A DNA stretch of 64,000 nt from JAJXWB01 sp965246795 (GTDB taxonomy: Bacteria; Pseudomonadota; Alphaproteobacteria; Rhizobiales; Beijerinckiaceae): positions 62,001 through 126,000 of the forward strand of contig CBDFFN010000022.1 of NCBI GenBank assembly GCA_965246795.1, given 5' to 3'. The stretch's first letter is position 1; each line of letters starts with the position of its first letter. The translations under genes and the position numbers were made by a program. Under the pieces are notes generated by a model, which saw only the letters and a list, made by a program, of their open reading frames with translations, was not told where the DNA came from and ran no database searches. Positions 9,008-17,188 of the stretch are shown here, piece by piece.

Positions 9008-9443
9008 CGGCGCGGCCGGCGCGCAGCACAAACTTGATCTGGTAGCTAAGCAGACGCCAGTTCACCGCCTTGCAAACGAAAGACGTTGCGCCGAGCGCGA
9101 AGGCCCGGTCGATGGACTCGATGTCCTCGCGTCCTGTGATGACGATGATGGGAAGCTCGTGCAGCGACGGACGATCACGCACGGCCTCGACCAATTCGAA
9201 CCCGTTCATCACGGGCATGTCGATATCGACAAGCGCGATGTCGAAATTCTCGTCCTCGAGTCGCGCAAGGCCTTCGGCGCCATTGCACGCGGTTTCGACA
9301 TCGACGGTCGGTGTCGAGAGATAAACTTTCGCGAATTCGCGCTGGATCGGGTCGTCATCGACGACAAGGATGCGCAGGGTTTCGTTGAGGACGTAGGCGT
9401 GTGACACGGCAGTTTCCCAGGCAGTCTCCGCATCATAGAGCAT
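8991..9443 (-). CDS. Single-domain response regulator (CheY-like)
   Basis: 150 residues, receiver domain only: RILVVDDDP (acidic pocket), IALVDIDMPVMNGFE with the phosphoacceptor Asp, IIVITGRED and a lysine in the SFVCKAVN loop. There is no output domain. It is divergent from the hybrid kinase at 9510, so the two probably form a phosphorelay. It is convergent with, and overlaps by 17 bp, the EAL gene. I chose the ATG at 9443; a longer open frame upstream would run into the kinase gene. Likely role: accept phosphate from the neighbouring kinase and act by protein contact. Confidence 0.87.
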   Translation of the reverse strand: MLYDAETAWETAVSHAYVLNETLRILVVDDDPIQREFAKVYLSTPTVDVETACNGAEGLARLEDENFDIALVDIDMPVMNGFELVEAVRDRPSLHELPIIVITGREDIESIDRAFALGATSFVCKAVNWRLLSYQIKFVLRAGRAVMQPA

Positions 9444-9509
9444 GTGAGAAAACGCGGACTTAACGGCGCGGTCAGCTTCACAAAGCAGAATGTGCGAACA
9501 GGGGCCGCC

Positions 9510-11855
9510 ATGTTCGCAAATCTGTCCATCCGTACAAAAATCATCGCGCTTGTGCTGCTCACCGTCGGCCTCGCGCAGGGCGGCGCGGCGATCCTGTCCG
9601 CCTGGCACGAGGTGGCGGCCTATGGCACCGCGCGACGCGAGGCGTTGATCGCAACAGGACGTGTGCTTGCGTCCGCGGCCGCGCCAGCTTTGGCGCAGGG
9701 TCGCACCGCGCAGGCCGAAGCCGTGCTCAAGTCGGTCGGGCGTATCGACACGCTCCTCTACGCCGCGCTCGATGACGTGTCTGGCCGCCGTGTGGCGCAA
9801 TCCGGCGAGACGATTGTCCTGGCCGGCGATCTCGAACTCGATGCCGACACGCCGACACCCTCGCCGCTTTCGCTCATCACGGGTCGTACGATGCAGATGA
9901 CGTTGCCCGTCATCCATGCGGGCATGCCGGTCGGTAGCATCGTGTTGATCGCCGACACGAGCGGCGCGGGAGATGCCGTCTTGAACGCCGTCCGTTCCGT
10001 CGGGATCGGCGCCGCCGTCGCTTTCGCACTCGCACTTCTGGTGGCCGTGCCGTTACAGCGCGCGATCACCGGCCCCCTTGCATCGCTGACATCGGCAATG
10101 CGCCGTATCGGCACGGAGCACGACTACGACAGCACGATCGAGAGCAAGGCTCGCGACGAGGTGGGCCAGCTTGTAACTGGCTTCAACGCGATGATGCGCG
10201 AGATCAAAGCCCGCGACGGTGCGTTACTCGCGCATCAGGCGCGGCTGGAGGACGACATCGCCGAACGCACCGCCGATCTGCAGGTTGCCAAGAATGCCGC
10301 CGAGGACGCCAACCGCGCGAAATCATTGTTCCTTGCAATGATGAGCCACGAAATCCGCACACCGATGAACGGTGTACTCGCGATGGCCGATGTGCTTGTC
10401 GCAACCGACCTAGCACCGAAGCCGCGCCGTCAGGCGGAGATCATTGCACGTTCGAGCCGCAATCTTCTTGCCGTCATCAACGACATTCTCGACTTTTCGA
10501 AAGTCGAAGCTGGCAAGCTCGATCTCGAACTTTTGGCCCTCGATTCCGCCGATGTCGTCGACGACGTGCTGCATCTTTTCGCCGAGCGCGCCGATACGAA
10601 AGGACTCGTCCTCGAAGGCTGGTCGACCTTGCCGGCAAATGTGCCGGTGCGCGCTGATCCCGTGCGCCTCACGCAGGTGCTCTCGAACCTCATCAACAAC
10701 GCGCTGAAGTTCACAGAGACCGGCGCGGTGACAGTGCGAATCGACGTCGATCACGTCGCGCAGCAACGCGCGCGCTTCGCAGTGGAGGACACCGGCATCG
10801 GCATTGCCGCCGACAAGATTGGAACGTTGTTCGAAGCCTTCTCGCAAGCCGACCAGAGCACGACCCGCAAATACGGGGGCACGGGGCTCGGCCTGGCCAT
10901 CGCGCATCAGCTCGTCGAGGCGATGGGCGGAAAGATTGTGGTCACAAGCGTGGTCGGGCAGGGGTCGTGTTTCGCCTTCAGCCTTCCGCTCGATGCGGTC
11001 GTGGACGTCGTGCCAGTGACGCAAATCCGCCTCCCACGTCGCGTGGTCGAGCGCAGCGATGCGGTGGGCGAAAAATCAGCGCTGCCGCGTTTCGACGGCG
11101 CGCATGCGCTCGTGGTCGACGACAGCCCCGTCAATCTTGAAGTTGCGCGCGCTGCGCTCGAACAGCTCGGGCTCGCCGTCACGACGGTCGAGAGCGGCTT
11201 CGACGCCATTGCGTGCACCGCGACGGACCACTTCGACATCGTCTTTATGGACGGCAGCATGCCGGAGCTCGACGGCTTCGAGACGACGACGCGCATCCGC
11301 GCGCGAGAAACCAAGGAGGACACCGCGCCGCATGTCATCGTCGGGCTGACCGCGCATGTCATCGGCGCGGCGGCGGCCGCGTGGAAGGACGCCGGCATGA
11401 ACGGCGTGCTCTACAAGCCGTTCACGCTGGAGAAGATGGCGCTCTGCCTTGCGGAACACTTGCAAGGACGCGTCTTTGCGAGCGACGCGCCGCATAGCGC
11501 CGCAGAAGCGAACGATGAACCGCTCGACCTTGGCGTCATTGCCGATCTCCGTGCGATGACGAATGGCGACAACACCGCCGTCCGCCGCATCGTTGATCTT
11601 TACCTGCAACACGCGCCGACAGCATTGCGCGCCATCGAGGTGGCGATGCGCGCCGGCGACATCGAGGCCTGCGGTCGCGCCTGCCATTCGCTGAAGTCGA
11701 TGAGCCTCAACATCGGCGCCATCGCCGTCGGCCAACACGCGCAGGGACTGGAAGCGCAATCACGCGAAATCAGCGTGCTTCCCGACGATGCCGCAATGGA
11801 TAGGCTGCGTGGCGCGCTCGATGCGGCTTGCAGCGCGCTCGATAAGGCAGCCTGA
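9510..11855 (+). CDS. Hybrid sensor histidine kinase with receiver and HPt domains
   Basis: 781 residues. Transmembrane segments lie at about 10-30 and 163-183, flanking a ~130-residue periplasmic sensor. Next come a HAMP domain, a coiled-coil linker, HisKA with phospho-His280 (MMSHEIRTPMNG), HATPase (N-box LINNALKF, G-box GGTGLGLA), a receiver with Asp581 (FMDGSMPELDGFE) and a C-terminal HPt with His726 (ACHSLKSMS). All relay residues are intact. The ATG at 9510 is preferred to an upstream GTG because it directly precedes a positively charged N-terminus and TM1. The divergent single-domain regulator is its obvious partner. The signal sensed is unknown. Confidence 0.92.
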   Translation: MFANLSIRTKIIALVLLTVGLAQGGAAILSAWHEVAAYGTARREALIATGRVLASAAAPALAQGRTAQAEAVLKSVGRIDTLLYAALDDVSGRRVAQSGETIVLAGDLELDADTPTPSPLSLITGRTMQMTLPVIHAGMPVGSIVLIADTSGAGDAVLNAVRSVGIGAAVAFALALLVAVPLQRAITGPLASLTSAMRRIGTEHDYDSTIESKARDEVGQLVTGFNAMMREIKARDGALLAHQARLEDDIAERTADLQVAKNAAEDANRAKSLFLAMMSHEIRTPMNGVLAMADVLVATDLAPKPRRQAEIIARSSRNLLAVINDILDFSKVEAGKLDLELLALDSADVVDDVLHLFAERADTKGLVLEGWSTLPANVPVRADPVRLTQVLSNLINNALKFTETGAVTVRIDVDHVAQQRARFAVEDTGIGIAADKIGTLFEAFSQADQSTTRKYGGTGLGLAIAHQLVEAMGGKIVVTSVVGQGSCFAFSLPLDAVVDVVPVTQIRLPRRVVERSDAVGEKSALPRFDGAHALVVDDSPVNLEVARAALEQLGLAVTTVESGFDAIACTATDHFDIVFMDGSMPELDGFETTTRIRARETKEDTAPHVIVGLTAHVIGAAAAAWKDAGMNGVLYKPFTLEKMALCLAEHLQGRVFASDAPHSAAEANDEPLDLGVIADLRAMTNGDNTAVRRIVDLYLQHAPTALRAIEVAMRAGDIEACGRACHSLKSMSLNIGAIAVGQHAQGLEAQSREISVLPDDAAMDRLRGALDAACSALDKAA

Positions 11856-11869
11856 TCGGGCAGGGCATC

Positions 11870-11885
11870 TGGTACGAGCATTGCC
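11870..11885 (+). promoter_or_regulatory. Sigma-54 (-24/-12) promoter of allophanate hydrolase gene
   Basis: TGGTACGAGCATTGCC matches the RpoN consensus TGGCACG-N4-TTGCW at all but two positions, and the invariant GG (11871) and GC (11883) are exactly 12 bp apart. Transcription should begin near 11896, leaving about 47 nt of leader before the GTG start at 11943. This is what NtrC-controlled nitrogen-scavenging genes use. No clear NtrC site was found upstream. Confidence 0.72.
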
Positions 11886-11942
11886 AGCGTCCGGCGAGAA
11901 GCGGCAGATACGTCGATCGCTAAAGGCAGCTGAAGAGAAACC

Positions 11943-13754
11943 GTGACAGATTTCCCAACGATCGCATCGCTTCATGCCGCCTATGCATCCGGCGTCACGA
12001 CGGAAGCAGTCCTCACCGAGGTCTATGCTTCGCTCGACGCGGCGAACGACCCCGGCATATTCATCCATCTTGCGTCAGAGGCGGAGGTCCGTGCCGCTGC
12101 TTCGGAGCTCAGGCCTTTTGATCCCGCTGCGCAGCCGCTTTGGGGCATACCCTTTGCCGTGAAGGACAACATTGATGTCGCGGGCATGCCGACCACCGCG
12201 GCCTGTCGCGAATTCGCTTACACGCCCGACGTCAGTGCTGTCGCCGTGCAGAGATTGATCGATGCAGGCGCGATCCCGATCGGCAAAACGAATCTAGACC
12301 AGTTCGCGACTGGACTCGTCGGCGTCCGCACGCCGTATCCGGTGCCGAAGAACGCTGTCGATCAAAACTATGTGCCCGGCGGCTCGTCGAGCGGTTCTGC
12401 TGTTGTCGTCGCACGCGGCATCGTGCCGTTCGCGCTCGGCACCGACACGGCGGGCTCCGGCCGCGTGCCGGCGGGGCTCAACAACATCGTCGGCCTCAAA
12501 CCCTCGCTCGGCAGCGTGTCGACGACAGGGCTGCTGCCGGCGTGCCGGACGCTCGACACGATTTCGGTCTTCGCGGGCACGGTCACCGATGCCGACAGCG
12601 TGTTCCGCATCATGTCCGGCTACGACGCGACGGACGCATATTCGCGAGATTTGCCGTTGCCGGCTCAGCCGGGCGCGCTGCCGCCGGGTTTGCGCATCGG
12701 CGTGCCAGATGCGGCGAGCCGGATTTTTGGCGGCGACGCGCTGTCCGAGGCCGCTTTCGATGCTGCACTACGCGATATCGAAACGCTTGTCGGTGGCGCA
12801 CTCAATGCCGTCGATCTCAGCGTGATGTTCGAGACCGCGCAACTCCTCTACACCGGACCGTGGGTCGCAGAACGTTACGCGGCGACACGCGAGATGATGG
12901 AAGCGCATCCGGATGCTGTGCATCCTGTCACGCGAAAAATCATCGAGGGCGCGACGAAATTTAGTGCGGCGGATGCGTTCGACGGCATCTACAAACTTGC
13001 GGCCTTTCGTCGTCGTGCCGAGGCGATCTGGCGCGAGGTGGATGTGCTCGTCGTGCCGACATACCCGCGACCGCGCACGCTTTCCGATCTGGCAAGCGAT
13101 CCCATCGGGCCGAACAGCCAGCTTGGATCTTACACGAATGGCGTGAACCTGCTCGATCTGTGTGCGCTCGCGGTGCCGTCGCATCGACGCGCCGACAAGT
13201 TTCCGTCCGGCGTGACGCTGATCGCGCCACGCGGCTTCGATGGGCTTATCGCCGCGCTCGGTGCGCGCCTGCATGCCGCTGCTGGTGGAGTAATCGGCGC
13301 GACGTCGACGCTGGTGCCGGCGGTTGCGGAAAGTGCCGGCGTCGCCGCGTCCGGCGAGATCGAGCTTGTCGTCGTCGGCGCGCATTTGTCGGGCATGCCG
13401 CTCAACGGTGAGTTGACGAGTCGCGGTGCGCGCTTTCTGCGCGCGGTGTCAACGACGCCGGACTATCGGCTCTTTGCCTTGGCTGGCGGGCCACCGGCAC
13501 GTCCCGGGCTTTTTCGGGTGACGTCGGGAACCGGCGTCTCGATCGCGACGGAAGTCTGGGCTTTGTCACCGGCCGCGCTCGGTGACTTTATGACTGGAGT
13601 CCCCGCGCCGCTCGGCATCGGGACGACGCGTCTTGCCAATGGCACGACGCCGAAGGGCTTTATCGTCGAAACCGAAGGTCTTGTCGGCGCGACAGACGTG
13701 TCGGAATTCGGCGGCTGGCGTGCCTATGTCGAAAGTCTTCGCGCGGCGGGGTGA
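11943..13754 (+). CDS. atzF: Allophanate hydrolase
   Basis: 603-residue amidase-signature enzyme that splits allophanate to ammonia and CO2. The catalytic Lys is in GIPFAVKDNID, the cis-Ser and nucleophilic Ser lie in GGSSSGSA and TDTAGSGRVPAGLNN, and a ~140-residue C-terminal domain follows residue ~455, as in AtzF/DUR1 allophanate hydrolases and unlike plain amidases. The start is a GTG preceded by GAAGAGAAA. A sigma-54 promoter lies upstream. Urea carboxylase, the usual producer of allophanate, is not in the window, so the substrate source is open (urea carboxylase elsewhere, or biuret/cyanurate breakdown). It is convergent with the AtuA pair. Confidence 0.92.
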   Translation: MTDFPTIASLHAAYASGVTTEAVLTEVYASLDAANDPGIFIHLASEAEVRAAASELRPFDPAAQPLWGIPFAVKDNIDVAGMPTTAACREFAYTPDVSAVAVQRLIDAGAIPIGKTNLDQFATGLVGVRTPYPVPKNAVDQNYVPGGSSSGSAVVVARGIVPFALGTDTAGSGRVPAGLNNIVGLKPSLGSVSTTGLLPACRTLDTISVFAGTVTDADSVFRIMSGYDATDAYSRDLPLPAQPGALPPGLRIGVPDAASRIFGGDALSEAAFDAALRDIETLVGGALNAVDLSVMFETAQLLYTGPWVAERYAATREMMEAHPDAVHPVTRKIIEGATKFSAADAFDGIYKLAAFRRRAEAIWREVDVLVVPTYPRPRTLSDLASDPIGPNSQLGSYTNGVNLLDLCALAVPSHRRADKFPSGVTLIAPRGFDGLIAALGARLHAAAGGVIGATSTLVPAVAESAGVAASGEIELVVVGAHLSGMPLNGELTSRGARFLRAVSTTPDYRLFALAGGPPARPGLFRVTSGTGVSIATEVWALSPAALGDFMTGVPAPLGIGTTRLANGTTPKGFIVETEGLVGATDVSEFGGWRAYVESLRAAG

Positions 13755-13758
13755 TGTC

Positions 13759-14067
13759 TCACCGCTCCGGCAAATCCATATCCAGCAGCCACGAACTCAG
13801 GCTCTTGCCATGCGCATCGAGCGCGAGCGAGCGCGTGACTCCGCCGCCGAGCGCGCCATGCAGCACGAAGTTCAACGCGCCGATATTTGGCAGCTCATAG
13901 CGCTGAACATCGCTCGTCACGACCTCAGAGAAATGTTCGCGTACGCGCTCTGCAGTCACGTGTTCGCATAGAAACGAAAAGTCCGCTTCTTCGAATGCGA
14001 TGACGGAAATGTTGGACGTATCGCCCTTGTCGCCGGTGCGCGAATGCGCGATCGCACGAAGCTTCAT
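13759..14067 (-). CDS. AtuA-like ferredoxin-fold small protein
   Basis: 102 residues beginning KLRAIAHSRTGDKGDTSN, the hallmark of the small C-terminal domain (AtuA-like ferredoxin fold) that in many bacteria is fused to the DUF1446/AtuA domain. Here it is a separate gene whose ATG overlaps the stop of the AtuA-core gene by 4 bp (ATGA), so the two products almost certainly form one complex. The family is linked to acyclic terpene or related acyl-CoA catabolism, but its reaction is not established. No acyl-CoA carboxylase genes accompany it here. Confidence 0.82.
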   Translation of the reverse strand: MKLRAIAHSRTGDKGDTSNISVIAFEEADFSFLCEHVTAERVREHFSEVVTSDVQRYELPNIGALNFVLHGALGGGVTRSLALDAHGKSLSSWLLDMDLPER

Positions 14068-15392
14068 TCGATCATCTCGATAAGCGGCGACACCGCGCTT
14101 TCGGGCACGAGCGTCGATGCGACAGCGACGATCTCGCGCGCCGACTTCCACGCGCCGCCGCCGCCTGCCGGACCATTGGTGTAGAGCGTCTCGACTTCGT
14201 TGCCGACGCGGATTGCCTCCGCGAGCGTTTCCGTGCGGCCGGCCACGCGCACGCGTACTTCGTCCGGCTCGACCTGCGTCTCACGGCCGATGCCGAGCGC
14301 GTTCACGCCGATGAGATCGAAGCGCATTTCGGTCGTCTGCACCTCGGTCACCGCGAGACGTTCGCGCACGATATCGAGCGCGAGTTCGCCGCGCTGCCGC
14401 GCACCGGGGCCGGTATAGGAAATCTGCCCTTCGCCGATAAAGCTGTCGAGATAGCCGACACTCGTCTTCAGCATGCCGGTCTTTCGCGTGCCTGTGCCAC
14501 CCCAGACGCGTACACGATCCGGCGCGATCTCTTCGACGCGGACGTGCGAGAAATCTGCGACGACATCGGGTTGAAAATACTTTTCGGGGTCGTGGATTTC
14601 GTAGAGCAATTGCTCTTTCACTGTCGCTGGCGTGACGCAGCCTCCGGAGCCATCGACCTTCGCGACGACGAGCCCGCCGTGCTCGTCGACTTCGCCGATG
14701 GGAAAACCGAGTCGCGCAAGGCCACCGACATCCTTTGCGCCGGGATCGGCGAAATAGCCGCCGGTGATTTGGCCCGCGCATTCCAGCAGATGGCCGACGA
14801 CCGTGCCACGGCCGAGCCGCTCCCAATCATCCATGCGCCAATCGAACGCATGCACCAGCGCGCCGAGAAAAAGGGCAGGGTCGGCGGCTCGGCCGGTGAT
14901 GACGACATCTGCGCCAGCTTTCAGCGCCTTCGCGATGGGTGCGGCGCCGATATAGGCGTTGGCCGATAGCACGCGGTTGCCGAGATCGGAGATGCGCCGA
15001 CCGTCGTCGAGTGCCGCATTCGTCTCGCGCACATGATCCAGCACATCGTCGCCGGTCACCGCGGCGATCTTCACATTCTTCAGCCCGAGCGATCGCGCGA
15101 CGGCACGCGTCACCTGCGCCGCGGCGAGCGGATTGGCCGCACCCATGTTCGTGACGATCTTGATGCCGTTGGCAGCGCAGAGTGGCAGAACCGCGCGCAT
15201 CCGCGCTTCGAGCAATGGATCGAAACCGGCGCCGGGGTCTTTCAGCTTTGCCTGTTGCGCTAGCGCGATCGTACGCTCGGCAAGGCATTCAAAGACGAGA
15301 ACGTCGAGCGCACCTTTCGCCGCCAGTTCGATGGCTGGTTCGATACGATCGCCGGAATAGCCGGCACCCGCGCCGATACGGATCGTGCGCAT
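14064..15392 (-). CDS. AtuA family (DUF1446) protein, acyclic terpene utilisation type
   Basis: 442 residues, DUF1446 core: IRIGAGAGYSGDRIEPA at the N-terminus, IVTNMGAANP, VITGRAADPALFLG, and GGTGTRKTG in the second half. AtuA is named from acyclic terpene utilisation gene clusters; the biochemical role is unresolved. It follows a small Cys-rich exported-protein gene with no gap (TAG immediately followed by ATG) and overlaps the small ferredoxin-fold gene downstream. The three leftward genes therefore look like one operon, with a promoter in 15651-15788, divergent from the cyanate operon. Confidence 0.85.
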   Translation of the reverse strand: MRTIRIGAGAGYSGDRIEPAIELAAKGALDVLVFECLAERTIALAQQAKLKDPGAGFDPLLEARMRAVLPLCAANGIKIVTNMGAANPLAAAQVTRAVARSLGLKNVKIAAVTGDDVLDHVRETNAALDDGRRISDLGNRVLSANAYIGAAPIAKALKAGADVVITGRAADPALFLGALVHAFDWRMDDWERLGRGTVVGHLLECAGQITGGYFADPGAKDVGGLARLGFPIGEVDEHGGLVVAKVDGSGGCVTPATVKEQLLYEIHDPEKYFQPDVVADFSHVRVEEIAPDRVRVWGGTGTRKTGMLKTSVGYLDSFIGEGQISYTGPGARQRGELALDIVRERLAVTEVQTTEMRFDLIGVNALGIGRETQVEPDEVRVRVAGRTETLAEAIRVGNEVETLYTNGPAGGGGAWKSAREIVAVASTLVPESAVSPLIEMIE

Positions 15393-15650
15393 CTATAGCT
15401 TCTCGACCGTCTGCTGGTCGCCGCGCCGGGCAGAGCCCATATGCACCGAGATGCCGGAATGCAGACATTGGCGCAGCCGCGTCTGGCAGCTCATGCGACA
15501 GCCCGGCACGGTGCCGCCGGCCTGCGCGCCGCTCGCGACAAGCTCCGGCGTGCACGCACTCTGGCAGATGGTAGGGCGCTCGCTGCAGGTTTCGGCGGCG
15601 GCCGGCACTGCGAGCGTCAGAGACAGAAGCGCGAAGATCGCATAGCGCAC
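15393..15650 (-). CDS. Small cysteine-rich secreted protein
   Basis: 85 residues. Residues 1-19 form a clear Sec signal peptide (RYAIFALLSLTLAVPAAA), leaving a ~66-residue mature protein with six cysteines (TC, IC, AC, GC, SC, QC), probably disulfide-bonded in the periplasm. The GTG at 15650 has a good ribosome-binding site (GGAGA, 7 nt upstream); a longer open frame to 15698 would bury the signal peptide. It is the first gene of the leftward AtuA operon. I do not recognise the family. Confidence 0.65.
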   Translation of the reverse strand: MRYAIFALLSLTLAVPAAAETCSERPTICQSACTPELVASGAQAGGTVPGCRMSCQTRLRQCLHSGISVHMGSARRGDQQTVEKL

Positions 15651-15788
15651 GATGGTTCTCCTTCGCGAGAGACTAGACGGAGCCGAGCAAAAGCGCACGC
15701 GTTGTCAGTCAAAGGAGCAAACTGCCCGGTCTCGCGCCATCGCCGCCTTTACAGAGGCTGGTATGCCCGAGGCAGTGGCATGCGGGCG
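15651..15788. promoter_or_regulatory. Divergent intergenic region between the AtuA operon and the cyanate operon
   Basis: This stretch carries the leftward promoter of the Cys-rich/AtuA operon and the upstream activating region of the rightward cyanate operon. I see no open frame with coding character and no convincing NtrC palindrome. The rightward sigma-54 element follows immediately at 15789. Confidence 0.4.
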
Positions 15789-15804
15789 TGGCATAGCGGT
15801 TGCT
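15789..15804 (+). promoter_or_regulatory. Sigma-54 (-24/-12) promoter of the cyanate operon
   Basis: TGGCATAGCGGTTGCT matches the RpoN consensus TGGCAYR-N4-TTGCW fully. GG at 15790 and GC at 15802 are 12 bp apart. The predicted start near 15815 leaves a 24-nt leader before the GTG at 15839, long enough for the TGGAG ribosome-binding site. This supports NtrC/RpoN control of the whole five-gene operon. Confidence 0.8.
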
Positions 15805-15838
15805 CAACTGCTGGGCACACACTTCTGGAGACGCCCTC

Positions 15839-17188
15839 GTGACATCGTTCCGCCGCAACGCCTTCAGCCGTTTTGGTTTCGGCGGCTGTGCCTGCGGCCG
15901 TCACGCCGATGCAGCAGAGCACGACGCCGCTACGACAAACCCCTACCAAACCCGCGTCGAGGACACGCTCCTGCGTGCCATCGTTCCGCACGATGCCGAA
16001 CGACGCGCCTTTCTCGCCGGCATTGGCCGCTCGACGGCTCTCGCGGCCATCGCGCAATTTTTCCCGCTCGGTCTTGCGACCGAGGTCTTTGCGCAAGGTG
16101 CAGGCACGCTTGAAAAGAAAGATCTGAAGATCGGCTTCATCCCGATCACCTGTGCGACGCCGATCATCATGGCGCAGCCGATGGGCTTCTATAAAAAACA
16201 AGGCCTCGACGTCGAAGTCGTGAAGACCGCCGGCTGGGCCGTCATCCGCGACAAGACGATGAACAAGGAATACGACGCCGCGCATATGCTGGCGCCGATG
16301 CCTTTGGCGATCTCTCTCGGGGTCGGCTCAACCCCGGTGCCATACACCGTGCCGGCGATCGAGAACATCAACGGGCAGGCGATTACGCTTGCGATGAAGC
16401 ACAAGGACAACCGAGACCCGAAGAACTGGAAGGGCTTCAAGCTTGCGGTGCCCTTCGACTTCTCGATGCACAATTACCTGCTGCGCTATTACCTCGCGGA
16501 GCATGGCATCGACCCCGACACGGACGTGCAGATTCGCGCCGTGCCGCCGCCGGACATGGTCGCGAATCTGCGTGCCGACAATATCGACGGCTTCCTTGGC
16601 CCTGATCCGATGAACCAACGCGCCGTCTATGACGGCGTCGGCTTCATCCACATCCTGTCGAAGAACATCTGGGAAGGGCATCCGTGCTGCGCCTTCGCGG
16701 CGTCGCGCGAGTTCATCACGCAGATGCCGAACACCTATGCTGCGCTGCTGCGCGCCATCGTCGATGCGACGAGCTACGCGCACAAGGCCGAAAACCGCAA
16801 AGAGATCGCCAACACGATCGCGCCGGCGAACTACCTGAATCAACCGCCGATCGTGCTGGAGCAGATTCTGACCGGTACGTTCGCCGATGGGCTCGGCAAG
16901 ATCGAGAAGGTCGAGAACAGAGCCGACTTCGATCCTTTCCCTTGGCAGAGTTTCGCCGTCTGGATGCTCACACAGATGAAGCGCTGGGGTCAGATCAAGG
17001 GCGACGTCGATTACGCGAAGGTCGCGGAACAGGTCTACCTCGCAACGGATGCGCAGAAGCTGATGGCGGCGCAGGGGCTCACGCCGCCCACGACAACGAC
17101 GAAGACCTTCTCCGTGATGGGCAAGCTGTTCGATGCGTCGAAGCCCGACGAATATCTGAAATCGTTCGCGATCAAGCGCGCAAGCTGA
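15839..17188 (+). CDS. Cyanate/nitrate-type ABC transporter substrate-binding protein (CmpA/NrtA family)
   Basis: 449 residues. The binding domain starts at about residue 93 (LKIGFIPITCATPIIMAQ) and carries the NrtA/CmpA features WAVIRDK, AAHMLAPMPLAI and DFSMHNYLLRYYL. A Tat-type signal (RRAFLAGIG then a hydrophobic stretch ending VFAQGA) sits at residues 55-87, preceded by a 54-residue extension with a CACGRH motif. There is no alternative start between the extension and the twin arginines, so the extension seems to be translated. It is the first gene of an operon ending in cyanase, so cyanate is the likeliest ligand; nitrate or bicarbonate relatives are possible. Confidence 0.85.
   Translation: MTSFRRNAFSRFGFGGCACGRHADAAEHDAATTNPYQTRVEDTLLRAIVPHDAERRAFLAGIGRSTALAAIAQFFPLGLATEVFAQGAGTLEKKDLKIGFIPITCATPIIMAQPMGFYKKQGLDVEVVKTAGWAVIRDKTMNKEYDAAHMLAPMPLAISLGVGSTPVPYTVPAIENINGQAITLAMKHKDNRDPKNWKGFKLAVPFDFSMHNYLLRYYLAEHGIDPDTDVQIRAVPPPDMVANLRADNIDGFLGPDPMNQRAVYDGVGFIHILSKNIWEGHPCCAFAASREFITQMPNTYAALLRAIVDATSYAHKAENRKEIANTIAPANYLNQPPIVLEQILTGTFADGLGKIEKVENRADFDPFPWQSFAVWMLTQMKRWGQIKGDVDYAKVAEQVYLATDAQKLMAAQGLTPPTTTTKTFSVMGKLFDASKPDEYLKSFAIKRAS

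Noticed and set aside
9444..9509. GTG start 22 codons upstream for the hybrid kinase
   Set aside because: It would abut the divergent response-regulator start and add a stretch with no function; ATG 9510 precedes the first membrane segment properly.
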